A program made the translations under genes and the position numbers. Positions 1 through 7,696 of a stretch of 11,600 bases of DNA are shown here, piece by piece (the stretch's first letter is position 1; each line of letters starts with the position of its first letter). Below the pieces are notes generated by a model. That model made no database searches and was not told the origin of the DNA. It was given only the letters and a program-made list of their open reading frames with translations. The DNA lies in assembly GCA_934511545.1 (NCBI GenBank), contig CAKSWM010000023.1, forward strand, positions 1 to 11,600, read 5' to 3'. This stretch comes from an uncultured Oscillospiraceae bacterium (GTDB lineage Bacteria; Bacillota; Clostridia; Oscillospirales; Oscillospiraceae).

Positions 1-614
<614 letters not shown>

Positions 615-619
615 TTAGT

Positions 620-648
620 ATTATATGCTGTTCCGCGCAGTTTGTAAA
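620..648 (-). promoter_or_regulatory. Promoter of gap
   Basis: On the minus strand, TTTACA (643-648) and a perfect TATAAT (620-625) are separated by 17 bases. This predicts a start near 612-613 and a leader of about 55 bases before the gap ATG. A 6-bp inverted repeat (ATATCA/TGATAT, 596-601 and 608-613) lies at the predicted start and could be an operator or a weak leader hairpin. Confidence 0.75.
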
Positions 649-698
649 TAGTTATTTTAAAATTCGTCATTTTGTCGGAAATCATGCGGGGAAAAGAT

Positions 699-740
699 AC
701 CATCGGCTGTCGGGCGTATCTGCCCGTGTCAGCCGATGGT
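699..740 (-). terminator. Second (distal) hairpin downstream of the U32-thioredoxin unit
   Basis: A perfect 11-bp inverted repeat (699-709 with 730-740) contains a nested 5-bp stem (711-715 with 722-726). On the minus strand it follows the T-run of the first terminator and is itself followed by ATCTTTT. It may be a back-up terminator insulating gap from the upstream unit. Its own T-tract is weak. Confidence 0.5.
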
Positions 741-779
741 AAAAAAGCGAGAACCGCCCGGCCAAATGCCGAGCGGTCC
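741..779 (-). terminator. Rho-independent terminator of the U32-thioredoxin unit
   Basis: On the minus strand, a stem formed by 773-777 with 753-757 and 768-771 with 759-762 (one internal mismatch) has a 5-base loop. Six T residues follow (741-746) after a short CTCGC spacer. It lies just after the stop of the small CPHC protein gene. Confidence 0.7.
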
Positions 780-812
780 TCCCGGAGACCTTCAAAGCCC
801 AAAGGGCTCAGA

Positions 813-1076
813 TCATGCCTCGTATGCGGTTTTGAAGCACTCCTCGATCAGTGCCTTGTCCGTCACGCCCTCGCGGAGCTTTGTTCTGCCGATATAATAA
901 GTCGGGACATACCAGTAATCATAGCTTCCGGCAAGCTCCGGCTCGTTCTTTTCGTTTATCAGGCGAAGCGGCACCTCGCGGTATTCCGGATGCTCGGCAA
1001 ATATCTCCTCCTGCCAGCGGAAGGCGTCCTGGCAATGCGGGCATTCGTCAAAGTAGAACAGCGTCAGTTCCTTCAT
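813..1076 (-). CDS. Small thioredoxin/glutaredoxin-fold protein with CPHC motif
   Basis: This 87-residue cytoplasmic protein starts with a beta strand (LTLFYF) that leads into a redox motif Cys12-Pro-His-Cys15. A proline at residue 58 (YVPTYY) sits where the cis-Pro of the thioredoxin fold is expected, and a C-terminal helix follows. The size is that of a glutaredoxin or a minimal thioredoxin, and there is no signal peptide. The family chemistry is dithiol-disulfide exchange; the CPHC dipeptide is shared with DsbA, but the protein lacks DsbA's helical insertion. The gene starts 15 bases after the stop of the U32 protein and has its own ribosome site (GAAAGGA), so the two are almost certainly cotranscribed. 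It may serve as a reductant for the Fe-S U32 protein, but that is inference from position only. The real partner is unknown. Confidence 0.85.
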   Translation of the reverse strand: MKELTLFYFDECPHCQDAFRWQEEIFAEHPEYREVPLRLINEKNEPELAGSYDYWYVPTYYIGRTKLREGVTDKALIEECFKTAYEA

Positions 1077-1091
1077 GTTGTTTATCCTTTC

Positions 1092-3161
1092 TCATTCGAC
1101 TCCACGGAAGTATAGTCCGCGGGTATGTTTTTTTTCATCAAAACATCCGCCTGAGCGATATTCCCGGACGATGGCGGCGCACTGAGCCGCGCTTTCATCC
1201 GTAAAGCTGAGCCTTATGGAGGAAAGACCGAGCTGATCCAGCTCGCCGAGCCTGTCGGCAAGGTACAGAGTTTTTGCGTTGAATATCTCGCAGCGCAGAC
1301 CGGGGGCATGCAGGACGGGAAAACGCTCGCCCTGACGGTCGGTGAGCTGTTCCCTTCCGGTGCAGGAGCATTTGCCCGTGCGGTTTCGGATGATGCAGTT
1401 TTCGGTTATCATGAGCGGCAGCCGCCCGTATGCGATGATCTCCGTGGGGAGCGGTTTTGACAGATCGCGTATCTGAGCAAGGCGAAGCTCAAAAGAAGCG
1501 CACTGGGAGGCGAAGCCGAGCTCGCGCAGACGTTCCGCGGAGACTGAATTGAAAACACCGAGACCGAAATCGGCGTGCGGGACAAAACCAAACTCTTTTG
1601 CGGTTTCGAGAAGATCCAGCGTGCCGACAAGCGCGTCGGCTATGCCGAGTGCGCGGAGCGTTTTCAGCCGTTTCTCAAGTGCCGCACGCTCGCGGTCCCA
1701 GCAGATCCGGGGGAGGACCGCGCCGACGGCAGCGCCAATGCTGTCTGCACGACGGATAAGACCGGGCGCAGAGCAAAGCTCTTCCACCGGCAGCCAGAGC
1801 ATCGCTGGCCTGCTGCTTATAAGCTCGTCCGAAAACTGTTCCGCGCGGCGCAGAGATATGCTTATGTCCGGAGAGCCTTCGGGACCGGGGACATTAAGGG
1901 GCGGCGAAAACTCCGCACAGCGCCGGTCCGGCGCCGCGCCTCGTGCGGCCTCCAGCTTATCGATCGCCTCGCGGCGCATCGCGTTTATCGCAGAGACGGG
2001 CAGCGAAAGACCCTGTCCGACCTCGGCCGACACGCCGGTGCAGTAAAACGGAGTCCCTCCGGTCTTGCGCAGACGGTCTGAGACCTCTTTTTCGTCGAGA
2101 GCCTTTGTACGCGCGGGTTCGGCTATGGGGCCGGTGACGCTTACAGTATGTCCGCAGTCATCCGAAAGCAGCAGCGAGGAGGGAGCGTTTTCACTTATAT
2201 TTGCCTTAAAAGTAACGGCGACGAGCGGGTTTTCGCGGTTTTCATAGCCCAGCCGGGCGGCGGCAAAAAGCTTTCTTGTGTCCTCCGCCTCATCGCGGAC
2301 GCCGAACATGTGCGCACCTTTGCTGTCTGTAAAACCCTGCCGCGAAAAGGCGGACTGGAGATCCCTGAGCTCGTCTGCAGTAGGGTCGCGGCCCTCGCGC
2401 AGCGCCCGGGCATAGACTCCCGTAACGATGGCTACATATTCCGGACGCTTCATTCGGCCCTCGAGTTTCAGACAGTCGACGCCTATGTCCTCCAGCTCGG
2501 AAAGGTGGCCGGCCAGCGACATGTCCTTGAGTGACAGCGGGTTTGAGTCCGCCTTGCCGTTCCAGCCGTATTTCAGGCGGCATGGCTGGGCGCAGAGACC
2601 GCGATTGCCGCTCCGCCCGCCGATAACGGAGGAGAAAAAGCACTGACCGCTGTAGCACATGCAAAGCGCGCCGTGCACGAAGGTCTCGATCTCGATCGGA
2701 GAATGGGCGCATATATGAGCTATCGCGTCCATCGAAAGCTCGCGTGAGAGCACAGCGCGCGTCATGCCGAGGTCCGCGCAGCGCTCGACGCCTTCAAGGC
2801 GGTGGACGGTCATTTGCGTGCTTGCATGCAGCTCAACGTCCGGAACCACGCGGGAGAGCATTTTCGCCGCGCCGAGATCCTGGACCAGTATTGCGTCCAC
2901 GCCGGCATTGGAGGCGCGAACTGCAAGCTCTGCCGCGCCGGGGAGCTCACGGTCGCGCAGAAGCGTGTTCATCGTCAGGAACACGCGCACGCCGCGTACA
3001 TGGCAGTATTCGACTGCGCTCTCAAATTCCTCGATGCTGAAATTTTTTGCGTTTCTGCGGGCGTTGTAGTCGCCGCAGCCGAGATAAACGGCGTTGGCGC
3101 CGGACTGTACGGCCGCTGTGACAGCTTCCGGAGAACCAGCGGGGGACAACAGCTCTATCAT
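1092..3161 (-). CDS. U32 family (peptidase U32) protein with DUF3656 domain, RlhA/TrhP-like
   Basis: This 689-residue protein has an N-terminal U32 TIM-barrel-like domain (from MIELLSPAGS to about residue 250). It bears the family signature: a motif around H163-G-A with Cys167 and Cys174 in a YSGQC context, then GGRSGNRG followed by Cys190 and Cys194. These four Cys are the expected Fe-S ligands; Cys169 is an extra one. A DUF3656 segment with the hallmark RKTGGTPF lies near residues 330-400. A C-terminal half has a second cysteine group (C589, C598, C600, C624) ending in a RCEIFNAK block. Although named peptidases, E. coli homologues RlhA (23S rRNA C2501) and TrhP (tRNA U34) are RNA hydroxylation enzymes. 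RlhA also carries DUF3656, so rRNA or tRNA 5-hydroxylation is the most likely role. The length fits the family. The ATG is preceded by CGGAGA about nine bases away. It is the first gene of a unit with the CPHC protein. Confidence 0.9.
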   Translation of the reverse strand: MIELLSPAGSPEAVTAAVQSGANAVYLGCGDYNARRNAKNFSIEEFESAVEYCHVRGVRVFLTMNTLLRDRELPGAAELAVRASNAGVDAILVQDLGAAKMLSRVVPDVELHASTQMTVHRLEGVERCADLGMTRAVLSRELSMDAIAHICAHSPIEIETFVHGALCMCYSGQCFFSSVIGGRSGNRGLCAQPCRLKYGWNGKADSNPLSLKDMSLAGHLSELEDIGVDCLKLEGRMKRPEYVAIVTGVYARALREGRDPTADELRDLQSAFSRQGFTDSKGAHMFGVRDEAEDTRKLFAAARLGYENRENPLVAVTFKANISENAPSSLLLSDDCGHTVSVTGPIAEPARTKALDEKEVSDRLRKTGGTPFYCTGVSAEVGQGLSLPVSAINAMRREAIDKLEAARGAAPDRRCAEFSPPLNVPGPEGSPDISISLRRAEQFSDELISSRPAMLWLPVEELCSAPGLIRRADSIGAAVGAVLPRICWDRERAALEKRLKTLRALGIADALVGTLDLLETAKEFGFVPHADFGLGVFNSVSAERLRELGFASQCASFELRLAQIRDLSKPLPTEIIAYGRLPLMITENCIIRNRTGKCSCTGREQLTDRQGERFPVLHAPGLRCEIFNAKTLYLADRLGELDQLGLSSIRLSFTDESAAQCAAIVREYRSGGCFDEKKHTRGLYFRGVE

Positions 3162-3189
3162 AAGAATTAATCTCCGTTTGTTTTGACAT

Positions 3190-3217
3190 AATATATATAC
3201 CTACCATCGATTAACAA
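3190..3217 (-). promoter_or_regulatory. Possible promoter of the U32 unit
   Basis: On the minus strand, TTGTTA (3212-3217) and TATATT (3190-3195) are spaced by 16 bases; TATTAT two bases further on is an alternative -10. The predicted start lies about 25 bases before the ATG. The AT-rich run makes the exact -10 ambiguous. Confidence 0.45.
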
Positions 3218-3267
3218 GGGCGTACACAGGCTTGCCGGTCAGAAATGCGCCCATATCGCGCAAGTCT

Positions 3268-3292
3268 CTTGACAATGCAGCGTTCTGTCAAG
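3268..3292. repeat. 7-bp inverted repeat in the divergent intergenic region
   Basis: CTTGACA (3268-3274) and TGTCAAG (3286-3292) form perfect arms around 11 bases, between the two divergent units. No T-tract follows on either strand, so it is not an obvious terminator. It could be an operator shared by both units. The surrounding 3220-3340 stretch shows no gene. Confidence 0.35.
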
Positions 3293-3341
3293 CAGAAAAA
3301 AGCAAAGTGGTGAAGAGAAACGCCGACAGACGCGCTTGCCC

Positions 3342-3370
3342 TTGCCAACTGATAGTAAATATTATAATAT
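3342..3370 (+). promoter_or_regulatory. Probable promoter of the DUF4358-DHHW unit
   Basis: TTGCCA (3342-3347) precedes TATAAT (3363-3368) by 15 bases or TAATAT (3365-3370) by 17 bases. The AT-rich patch is the only good promoter-like stretch before the lipoprotein gene and leaves a leader of about 70 bases. Confidence 0.5.
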
Positions 3371-3445
3371 ATTAAAAGATTTTGCGCAAGGGATGGAACA
3401 ACTGTCTTGCGGCAGGCGTCATATAGCGCGAAAGGGGAAATTGAA

Positions 3446-3919
3446 ATGAAACGTATTGTTACTCTGACACTTGTATTAGCAATGCTCCTTGCATTTGCGG
3501 CCTGTGGAGGTAAAGCCGGTAAAAATCCGGGAGCGGACATGTCTGTATTGGACATATTAAAGGAAGTCATGTCCGACGTTGACGTGGGGATCGAAACTGA
3601 CTACATGCTGCTCGACTCGGAAAATTTCCAGTATTTTGCCTTTGTTGACTATAAGGAAGGCTATGAGGCGGCATGCAACGAGGCGGTCATCAACGCCTGT
3701 GCACATTCGGTCGTGCTTGTGCGTGTGCCCGACGGGGAGGACGCCGCTGCCGTTGCTAAAGATATTGAGGCAAATGCAAATCCGCGCAAGTGGGTGTGCG
3801 TTGAGGCGGAAGAGACAAAGGTTGTGCAGAACGGAAATCTTGTTCTGCTTGTCATGTCCTACGACGACACGACGCCCGCCGTGGTGAACAGCTTCAATGA
3901 ATTCTGCAAGAACGCCTGA
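3446..3919 (+). CDS. DUF4358-type lipoprotein
   Basis: This 157-residue exported lipoprotein begins with a short signal peptide (MKRIVTLTLVLAMLLAF) and a lipobox ending at Cys20 (FAAC-GG), so the mature protein should be lipid-anchored on the outer face of the membrane. The mature part has an HSVVLVRVPDGEDAAAV stretch, then NANPRKWVCVEAE and a hydrophobic VLLVMS strand. I recognise these as the pattern of DUF4358, a small family of clostridial lipoproteins with no known biochemical activity that often sits beside DHHW and MBOAT genes. The start at 3446 is chosen over an in-frame upstream ATG because it follows AAAGGGG and begins exactly at the signal peptide. The last 23 bases overlap the next gene, implying translational coupling. 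Function unknown; a role with the DHHW protein in envelope modification is inferred from context. Confidence 0.85.
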   Translation: MKRIVTLTLVLAMLLAFAACGGKAGKNPGADMSVLDILKEVMSDVDVGIETDYMLLDSENFQYFAFVDYKEGYEAACNEAVINACAHSVVLVRVPDGEDAAAVAKDIEANANPRKWVCVEAEETKVVQNGNLVLLVMSYDDTTPAVVNSFNEFCKNA

Positions 3920-5003
3920 ACAAGGGCAGAGCATAGCGACAGCAATCTTTTTCTGCGCGTTCATAGCGGTGCTGTCGCTTGCGCACCTGTTTCTTCCGGA
4001 CAGAGAGATCTCCAGAACAGAGCGCAGAAAGCTCCAGCAGCTTCCGGAGTTTTCCGTGCAGTCGCTGCTTTCGGGCGACTACATGCAGGAGCTTGAATCC
4101 TACGTTTGTGACCAGTTTCCGATGAGGGACAGATTCCGTGCGCTCGAGTCTGGTGTCTGCTTTTATGTGCTCAGACAGATGGATAACGGGGGCGTTTATC
4201 TGATCGACGGGACGGTATACAAGTCCGACCCGGTGCTTGACGATAATGCCGTCCGATTGACGGCGGAAAGAATAAACGGCATAGTCGAGAAATATCTGGA
4301 TGAAGATAAAAAGGTGTGGTATTCGGTCATACCGGATAAGAACTATTTTGCCGCCGGCCGGGGTTATCCGACAATGGATTATGACAGATTAATATCTGAA
4401 TTAGACGAAAATCTTGACAATGTATCCTATATAGACATTTTTGAAACGCTTGATATAACGGACTATTACCGCACGGACATCCACTGGCGGCAGGAAAAGC
4501 TGGCGGACACCGCCGGAGCGCTTCTTGACGCGATGGGTATCCGGCATACGGAAAGCGTGTATACGCCGCACAGCCTGAGCCCGTTTTACGGGGCGTATTA
4601 CGGGATGGCGGGACTGCCGGTCGAACCGGATGAGCTTATATATCTGACAAGCCCGCTGACGGATTCAGCGTCCGTAACGGCGCTCGACCCGGACGCGGAA
4701 AAGAGCGTCTATGCGCCGGACCGTATAGATGGAATGGACGGCTACGACGTGTTTCTGTCCGGCGCTCAGTCGGTCATCACGATGGAGACGGACAGCGGCT
4801 CCGGCCGTGGGCTCATATTGTTCCGGGATTCCTTCGGAAGCAGCATTGCGCCGCTGCTGTTGGAGGGATATTCGAAAATAACGCTTGTCGATCTGCGGTA
4901 TATTGTCTCCGACAAACTCGGGGAGTATGTCGATTTTGAAAACGCGGATGTGTTATTTCTCTATTCCACAACACTGATAAACAACGGCGGCGTGCTCAGA
5001 TAA
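3897..5003 (+). CDS. DHHW family membrane-anchored SGNH-like protein
   Basis: This 368-residue protein has one N-terminal signal-anchor helix (about residues 12-33) and an extracellular domain. It carries the DHHW-family core YYRTDIHW (Asp194, His196, Trp197) and a later FRDSFGSS block (Asp311, Ser312). In the related AlgJ/AlgX acetyltransferases an Asp-x-His pair and a Ser in such blocks form the catalytic triad, so D194, H196 and S312 are the likely triad here. The first His of the usual D-H-H-W is Ile195. These proteins commonly work with an MBOAT membrane acyltransferase to acylate surface polymers, but no MBOAT is present in this window. The ATG overlaps the end of the DUF4358 gene, with only a weak ribosome site (GGTGAA), consistent with translational coupling. 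A strong terminator follows five bases after the stop. The acceptor polymer is unknown. Confidence 0.85.
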   Translation: MNSARTPEQGQSIATAIFFCAFIAVLSLAHLFLPDREISRTERRKLQQLPEFSVQSLLSGDYMQELESYVCDQFPMRDRFRALESGVCFYVLRQMDNGGVYLIDGTVYKSDPVLDDNAVRLTAERINGIVEKYLDEDKKVWYSVIPDKNYFAAGRGYPTMDYDRLISELDENLDNVSYIDIFETLDITDYYRTDIHWRQEKLADTAGALLDAMGIRHTESVYTPHSLSPFYGAYYGMAGLPVEPDELIYLTSPLTDSASVTALDPDAEKSVYAPDRIDGMDGYDVFLSGAQSVITMETDSGSGRGLILFRDSFGSSIAPLLLEGYSKITLVDLRYIVSDKLGEYVDFENADVLFLYSTTLINNGGVLR

Positions 5004-5007
5004 AAGA

Positions 5008-5050
5008 AAAAAAGCTTCTGCCGGCCCAAAAGGCCGGCAGAAGCTTTTTT
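5008..5050 (+). terminator. Strong rho-independent terminator after the DHHW gene
   Basis: A perfect 19-bp stem (5008-5026 with 5032-5050) has a CAAAA loop, with A-run and T-run flanks, so it can act on both strands. It closes the DUF4358-DHHW unit and separates it from the molybdoenzyme operon. Confidence 0.93.
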
Positions 5051-5120
5051 GGGTGAGACATACGCAGGGGAAGGCGGCGCACTGCGGACGGCACGTTTTT
5101 TTCATTGCCCGCCGGTATCC

Positions 5121-5149
5121 TTGACAGGAAAGGGGATAGGGGGTATTAT
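5121..5149 (+). promoter_or_regulatory. Near-consensus promoter of the molybdoenzyme operon
   Basis: A perfect TTGACA (5121-5126) and TATTAT (5144-5149) are separated by exactly 17 bases. The expected start, near 5156, leaves a leader of about 24 bases holding the ribosome site TTGGAGA. No extended operator-like palindrome is obvious; a short TATCC/GGATA pair (5116-5120, 5134-5138) brackets the -35. Confidence 0.8.
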
Positions 5150-5179
5150 TATCATAAAACTTTGATTTGGAGACAGTGT

Positions 5180-7696
5180 ATGGAGAAGTTCATCAGTCTT
5201 TCGACGGGAGGGCCCGTCAATGTATACGTCGAAAACGGCAAAATCGTCCGTATGACGCCGCTTACGCTGACGGACGACGACGCCGCGTCCTGGCACATCC
5301 AGGCGCGTGGACACGATTTCACTCCGCCGCGCAAGGCGACGCGTTCGCCCTTCACCTCCGGACAGAAATCAATAGTATATTCAAAGGACCGCGCGCTTTA
5401 TCCCATGAAGCGCGTGGACTGGAATCCGAACGGGGAACGCAATCCCCAGAACCGCGGCATTTCCGGGTATGAGAGAATAAGCTGGGACGAAGCGCTGGAT
5501 ATCGTTGCCGGGGAGATGAACCGCATAAAGCGCGCATACGGTCCCGCGTCGGTGCTGGGAAAGCAGTCCTCGCACCAGCTGTGGGGCAATATCGGCTATT
5601 CCCACGGCTGCTTCGGCCGGTTTAAGGGACTGGCCGGAATGTCGGATGTGGCCCACAATCCCGACAGCTGGGAGGGCTGGCACTGGGGCGCGATGCATAT
5701 GTGGGGCTTCTGCGGAAAGCTCGGTATACCGGAGCAGTTCGACCTGCTTGAGGACGCGCTTCAGAACACGGAGCTTATCGTGTTCTGGTCCAGCGATCCC
5801 GAGGCCACCAGCGGAGTCTATGCCGCGGCGGAATGCAACATCCGGCGCCAGTGGCTCAGAGAACTGGGTGTCGAAATGGTGTTCATCGACCCGTATTTCA
5901 ACCATACGGCGGCCGTTTTTTCGGACAAATGGCTGGCGCCGCGCCCCGGCACGGACGTCTGTCTCGCGCTTGCTGTCGCCTATGTCTGGATGACCGAGGG
6001 GACCTACGACAGGGAATACATAGAAAAACGAACCGTGGGCTTTGACGAGTGGCAGGAATATGTTCTCGGCAATGAGGACGGAGTTCCCAAAACGCCCGAG
6101 TGGGCGGAAGCGGAGTCCGGCGTGCCTGCGCGCGACATAAGAGCACTGGCAAGGCTCTGGGCGAAAAAGAAAACGATGCTGGCCGCGGGAGGCGTCGGCG
6201 GCTTCGGCGGAGCGTGCAGAACCAGCAACGGCGGCGAATGGGCGCGGCTCATGGTATGTCTTGCCGCGATGCAGGGGCTTGGAAAGCCCGGCAGCAACAT
6301 CTGGAGCACCCAGATGGGCGCGCCTGTCAACCTCAAGTTCTATTTCCCCGGCTATGCACATCCGGTAAATACCGAAAACCCGATGATCGGGCGGTATTCC
6401 AATATGGGAACGCAGTTTTCCGTGCAGCGTCTGCGCCTGCCCGAGGCGGTGATGGACGGTAAGGCCGAATGGTGGTGCAACGGAAGCTCTTTCGGCTGGC
6501 AGGAACAGCAGTTCAACAAATACGAATATCCCCAGCCGGGCAGCGCGGGGATCAAAATGATCTATTCTTTCGGCGGCTCATATATCAGCACGATGACGGA
6601 GACGAACCGATATGCCAGAATGTACCGCTCCGACAGTCTCGAGTGCGTCGTGTCGCAGCCTGTATGGCTGGAAGGAGAGGCGCTGTTCGCGGACGTGATC
6701 CTTCCCGCCTGCACCAATCTGGAGCGTTGGGATATCGGCGAGTTTGCAAATACCGCCGGCGTTTCCTCCGCAACATATACCGGCGTTAACCACCGCATCA
6801 TCTGCATCCAGAATAAATGTATCGAGCCTCTGGGCGAAAGTAAGTCGGACTTCTGGATATTCTCGCGCCTGAGTGAGAGACTCGGTTTCGGCGAATATTA
6901 TACGGACGGAGGCAAGGATGAACTGGGGTGGATGAAGATGGCATATGAACAGTCGGATATGCCGAAATATATAAGCTGGGAAGATTTTTTCAAAAAGGGC
7001 TATTTTGTCGTGCCGAATGACCCGGACAGAAAGCCGTCTCCGGCCTTCAGATGGTTCGCGGAGGAGCGGGAGTGCGACACTCCGGAAAGTGCGCCGGCAC
7101 CGCGCTTCCGCATTGGAAAGGGCGATCTCCAGACACGCTCCGGGAAGATCGAGATCAGCGCGTCAACGCTGGCGGACTTTGAAAAGGTAGATCCCGACCG
7201 CCCGGCGGTACCAAAATACATACCCTCGTGGGAGGGACACCACACAGCCGGACTGACGGAAAAATATCCGCTTCAGCTCGTCTCGCCGCATCCGCGCTTC
7301 TCTCATCATACGGTGGGAGACGGCAAGGATTCCTATATAAACGATATTCGCGACCACCGCATGCTGATAGACGGCTATTATTACTGGATAGTACGCATGA
7401 ACCCCGTGGATGCCGAAAAGCGCGGAATAAAGCAGGGCGATATTGTGCTTCTGTATAACGACAGGGGAAAGGTCATCTGCGCCGCGCAGATAACGAACAG
7501 GGTCCCCGCCGGCGTGGTCCATTCCTATGGCTCGGCGGCGGCGTATGATCCGCTGGGCGTTCCCGGCGAATCTGTGGACAGGGGCGGCTGCGTCAATATT
7601 CTGACGCCGTCGCGGTTCCTTACGAAAACTTCATCGGGCATGGTCTGCAACAGCACTCTTCTGGAAATCAAGAAATACGAGGGAGAAACGAAATGA
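5180..7696 (+). CDS. athL: Molybdopterin oxidoreductase, pyrogallol-phloroglucinol transhydroxylase-like large subunit
   Basis: This 838-residue protein belongs to the DMSO reductase family and should bind a molybdenum bis-MGD cofactor. There is no Cys in the first 100 residues, so the N-terminal [4Fe-4S] cluster of formate dehydrogenase or nitrate reductase types is absent. There is also no Tat signal, so it acts in the cytoplasm. Both traits match the transhydroxylase of Pelobacter acidigallici (large subunit about 875 residues). The active-site residues I recall there (His144, Tyr152, Asp174, Mo-ligand Ser175, Tyr404) correspond here to His132, Tyr140, Asp162, Ser163 and Tyr392, all shifted by 12. 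The NPDSWEGW block carries Asp162-Ser163. The C-terminal part from about residue 695 (YPLQLVSPHPRFSHH) is the usual cofactor-binding beta-barrel domain. The start at 5180 is chosen because TTGGAGA lies six bases upstream; upstream in-frame codons lack such a site. It overlaps the small subunit gene by ATGA. The substrate is uncertain: pyrogallol hydroxyl transfer or dehydroxylation of another catechol. The gene symbol reflects family, not proven activity. Confidence 0.85.
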   Translation: MEKFISLSTGGPVNVYVENGKIVRMTPLTLTDDDAASWHIQARGHDFTPPRKATRSPFTSGQKSIVYSKDRALYPMKRVDWNPNGERNPQNRGISGYERISWDEALDIVAGEMNRIKRAYGPASVLGKQSSHQLWGNIGYSHGCFGRFKGLAGMSDVAHNPDSWEGWHWGAMHMWGFCGKLGIPEQFDLLEDALQNTELIVFWSSDPEATSGVYAAAECNIRRQWLRELGVEMVFIDPYFNHTAAVFSDKWLAPRPGTDVCLALAVAYVWMTEGTYDREYIEKRTVGFDEWQEYVLGNEDGVPKTPEWAEAESGVPARDIRALARLWAKKKTMLAAGGVGGFGGACRTSNGGEWARLMVCLAAMQGLGKPGSNIWSTQMGAPVNLKFYFPGYAHPVNTENPMIGRYSNMGTQFSVQRLRLPEAVMDGKAEWWCNGSSFGWQEQQFNKYEYPQPGSAGIKMIYSFGGSYISTMTETNRYARMYRSDSLECVVSQPVWLEGEALFADVILPACTNLERWDIGEFANTAGVSSATYTGVNHRIICIQNKCIEPLGESKSDFWIFSRLSERLGFGEYYTDGGKDELGWMKMAYEQSDMPKYISWEDFFKKGYFVVPNDPDRKPSPAFRWFAEERECDTPESAPAPRFRIGKGDLQTRSGKIEISASTLADFEKVDPDRPAVPKYIPSWEGHHTAGLTEKYPLQLVSPHPRFSHHTVGDGKDSYINDIRDHRMLIDGYYYWIVRMNPVDAEKRGIKQGDIVLLYNDRGKVICAAQITNRVPAGVVHSYGSAAAYDPLGVPGESVDRGGCVNILTPSRFLTKTSSGMVCNSTLLEIKKYEGETK

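Noticed and set aside
3407..3445. Upstream ATG extending the DUF4358 lipoprotein by 13 residues
   Set aside because: The extension would put residues in front of a normal signal peptide, and the downstream ATG has the AAAGGGG ribosome site.
5105..5179. In-frame N-terminal extension of the molybdoenzyme large subunit
   Set aside because: The extension covers the -35 and -10 elements of the promoter, and TTGGAGA directly precedes the ATG at 5180.
5381..6361. A 326-codon minus-strand frame inside the molybdoenzyme gene
   Set aside because: A shadow frame in GC-rich coding DNA. The plus-strand protein is continuous and recognisable throughout.
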